Shown here in pieces: positions 6,501 through 7,118 of a stretch of DNA of 7,118 nucleotides (positions within the stretch are counted from its first letter, which is position 1; each line of letters opens with the position of its first letter). A program made the position numbers and the translations under genes. The notes below the pieces were generated by a model. That model did no database searches. It had not been told where the DNA came from and saw only the letters and a program-made list of their open reading frames with translations. The stretch is from CAZQCI01 sp964592255 (GTDB lineage Bacteria > UBA10199 > SBBF01): NCBI GenBank assembly GCA_964592255.1, contig CAZQCI010000112.1, forward strand, positions 1-7,118, in the 5' to 3' direction.

Positions 6501-6753
6501 AGCCTTATCTTTTCAGTTAGAACGACAGCAGGTGATTGATACTTCCGATGCGTTGGCGTCCGAAAAATTTGAAGTGCGTTTAAATTTGGCCGAGCTGTAC
6601 ATCGAAAACCGTCTTGCAGATTCATTTATGCAAGAAATTCAAAAATTATCGTCTTTGGCTAAATCTCCCGATGATGTGGCCAAAATTAATTCTTTAAAAG
6701 AGCGTTGGAATCAGATTCAAAGTTTTGATCAAGAAACGACCATGAAGTTTTAA
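3583..6753 (+). CDS. Ser/Thr kinase - AAA/STAND ATPase - TPR fusion protein
   Basis: Predicted cytoplasmic signalling protein of 1056 residues with no transmembrane segment. Residues ~7-260 are a eukaryotic-type kinase: P-loop GTGAMGEV, VALK lysine K36, catalytic HCDLKPGN (D130, N135), DFG at 147-149, APE at 166-168, and helix-I arginine R244 in PEERYQ. The arginine before the catalytic Asp is Cys (C129), so it is a non-RD kinase with a short activation segment (T161, T163). Residues ~285-500 form an ATPase: Walker A GERGLGKS (314-321, K320), Walker B VILLEDVD (358-365), and the NTAGNPGILTQIV lid helix. Residues ~535-605 look like a winged helix. Residues ~630-1000 hold about nine TPRs. The order resembles PknK and MalT-like STAND regulators, but no C-terminal HTH is visible. 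The ATG at 3583 is preferred over the TTG at 3532 because it directly precedes the kinase fold and the candidate promoter lies between the two. Inducer and targets are unknown. Confidence 0.9.
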   Translation: MDLIAKKYRVLKSLGTGAMGEVFLVLPPRGEPVALKLLRNLEGSGNQAAIAQFENEFKVLKKLSHPNIGKIFDYGYDEELQKVFFTSPWLKGSDLYVATTDLPYEKCEDLFVQVLRAVNYLHQKGIIHCDLKPGNIFVENNTVQLIDFGLAGYWGESIVGTPTFLAPEIYRGEHHHIVSDLYAIGVIFYNCLTRTMPFSGSSLQEVYDRHRTFTPAPISQINKSVPKYFSDIVATLLSKKPEERYQSAAAVIEELAAYSQTKYSIETPETLLSYLPTTSELIGRKEIQWRIGNLVRLFATGRGGVPFYGLFIHGERGLGKSKFISQIKNEMQLEKINVEEAWLPIGDNEKKVLEEAKVILLEDVDNLFSNLSTPEGKKNLADFLSLLERKILSPNTQGFLFVATGSNPSHWDTFKRLFPQEASHLDLVSLVSFTEEETKLFLESIIGQKEIPEKFVSELYRNTAGNPGILTQIVQKMIEQGLLFDKSGRWSADLLTNLEQALEKVEVPRSLEEQMESEYQTLTPEQNEIAAWLSLAKHGLSVKIFERLTQNKKVYRLLDELCKKRILREENGFYFFYRSTFGPFVAKRISVPEQKKRHTRLSLPETGLGEEDIWYHQSLGEDLIQSQKALVNLAALLNRQGRKEEALECFQRLSRTFINAPLLQRLDWAINTSDILIWLNRFREAEALISKIEEELNTASDTIPLKQKLLLMEKKGLSLLHQEKIAEARDYLQKGKIVAEKEPKARVEEVRFLNDLAQIEMITGHPERAISIFAESRNLSRSLSKLELQQITNNDLGHVYYQLKDYDRAVDLLEQDIRLFSEMANQEPLVRAVYSLAECYRAMKKFKKAIKEYQRCIKLCQDAHLFAILLRAYNGLGNIYLSEDNNMEALSIYQKAIDISVHLKDPTTKAALLANQGLIYRREKNWPQASRRFLLAKQILEEKDVKLAYEYQLLSKCYDELTFIARESKDSLKALSFQLERQQVIDTSDALASEKFEVRLNLAELYIENRLADSFMQEIQKLSSLAKSPDDVAKINSLKERWNQIQSFDQETTMKF

Positions 6754-6761
6754 CGAGTTTT

Positions 6762-7118
6762 ATGAAGAATTTTTTTCTTATTATCTTATCTTTTTTATTT
6801 TTAAGTGGTTGTTTGAATTACAATTATGGCGTTAAGCGTGACGGTTCGCCCATTGTTTTCCAAAATCTTTATACACAAGACGATAAGGAGCCGTATGAGT
6901 TTTCCAGTATTTTATATTCCAAGGAAGCCTCTCAGGACCAATACACATTTCATCATGTGAATTATGTAGAAATTGTTCACATGACTGATTTGTATAATCG
7001 TTATAAAAATTTACCTAAGGGTACTTGGCGTACGTCTCAGTTGATTTTTTCCTTTAAAAAAGATTCCGGGGTTGAGTTGGTGCCTTCATCGGTTCAATTG
7101 GATTATTATTTGCCAAAT
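6762..7118 (+). CDS. Putative lipoprotein of unknown function (3' end missing)
   Basis: The open frame starts at ATG 6762 and continues in frame to the window edge, giving 119 residues with no stop. The N-terminus is a lipoprotein signal: K2, a hydrophobic stretch from F4 to L14, and a lipobox LSGC with the acylated cysteine at C17. The residue after it is Leu, not Asp, so outer-membrane sorting would be expected if this is a Gram-negative organism. The rest is hydrophilic, rich in Tyr (11) and aromatic residues, with no family recognised. It begins 8 bp after the kinase stop codon. A degenerate ribosome binding site AACGAG (6752-6757) overlaps that stop and lies 4 nt from the ATG, pointing to an operon with translational coupling. 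A functional link to the kinase is inferred from spacing alone. Confidence 0.75.
   Translation, partial: MKNFFLIILSFLFLSGCLNYNYGVKRDGSPIVFQNLYTQDDKEPYEFSSILYSKEASQDQYTFHHVNYVEIVHMTDLYNRYKNLPKGTWRTSQLIFSFKKDSGVELVPSSVQLDYYLPN

Overview
This window looks like chromosomal DNA of a moderately AT-rich Gram-negative bacterium. The P-II protein keeps the uridylylated tyrosine, the glutamine synthetase keeps the adenylylated tyrosine, a lipobox lipoprotein is present, and a eukaryotic-type Ser/Thr kinase is fused to an ATPase and TPR repeats. That mix suggests a proteobacterial or deltaproteobacteria-like lineage (Bdellovibrionota, Myxococcota or related uncultured groups). This placement is an inference from gene content; no taxonomic marker is present.

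Left half (1-3301): a compact ammonium-assimilation block, all on the + strand. It begins with an ammonium channel gene (amtB, cut at its 5' end by the window edge). A 53-nt palindromic element follows, whose foot abuts the ribosome binding site of the next gene. Then come a P-II signal protein gene (glnB/glnK type), a clear intrinsic terminator, a ~100-nt leader containing a small terminator-like hairpin, glnA (type I glutamine synthetase), and a very strong terminator. Functionally, AmtB admits ammonium, GlnA fixes it into glutamine, and P-II reports nitrogen/carbon status to both.

Centre (3302-3582): about 280 bp of non-coding DNA. It holds a 145-bp MITE-like element bounded by perfect 22-bp terminal inverted repeats. 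Nested inside is a 69-nt REP-like dumbbell of the GTCAT...ATGAC type. A fragment resembling one end of that dumbbell lies outside the element. A candidate extended -10 promoter lies between the element and the next gene.

Right half (3583-7118): a 1056-residue cytoplasmic protein composed of a Ser/Thr kinase, an AAA/STAND-type ATPase with a probable winged helix, and about nine TPR repeats. Eight bases after it starts a predicted lipoprotein gene that runs off the window. The kinase protein resembles the PknK/MalT-like architecture but ends in TPRs without a visible DNA-binding domain. It and the lipoprotein probably form an operon of unknown function. This pair and the nested repeat element are the least ordinary parts of the window.
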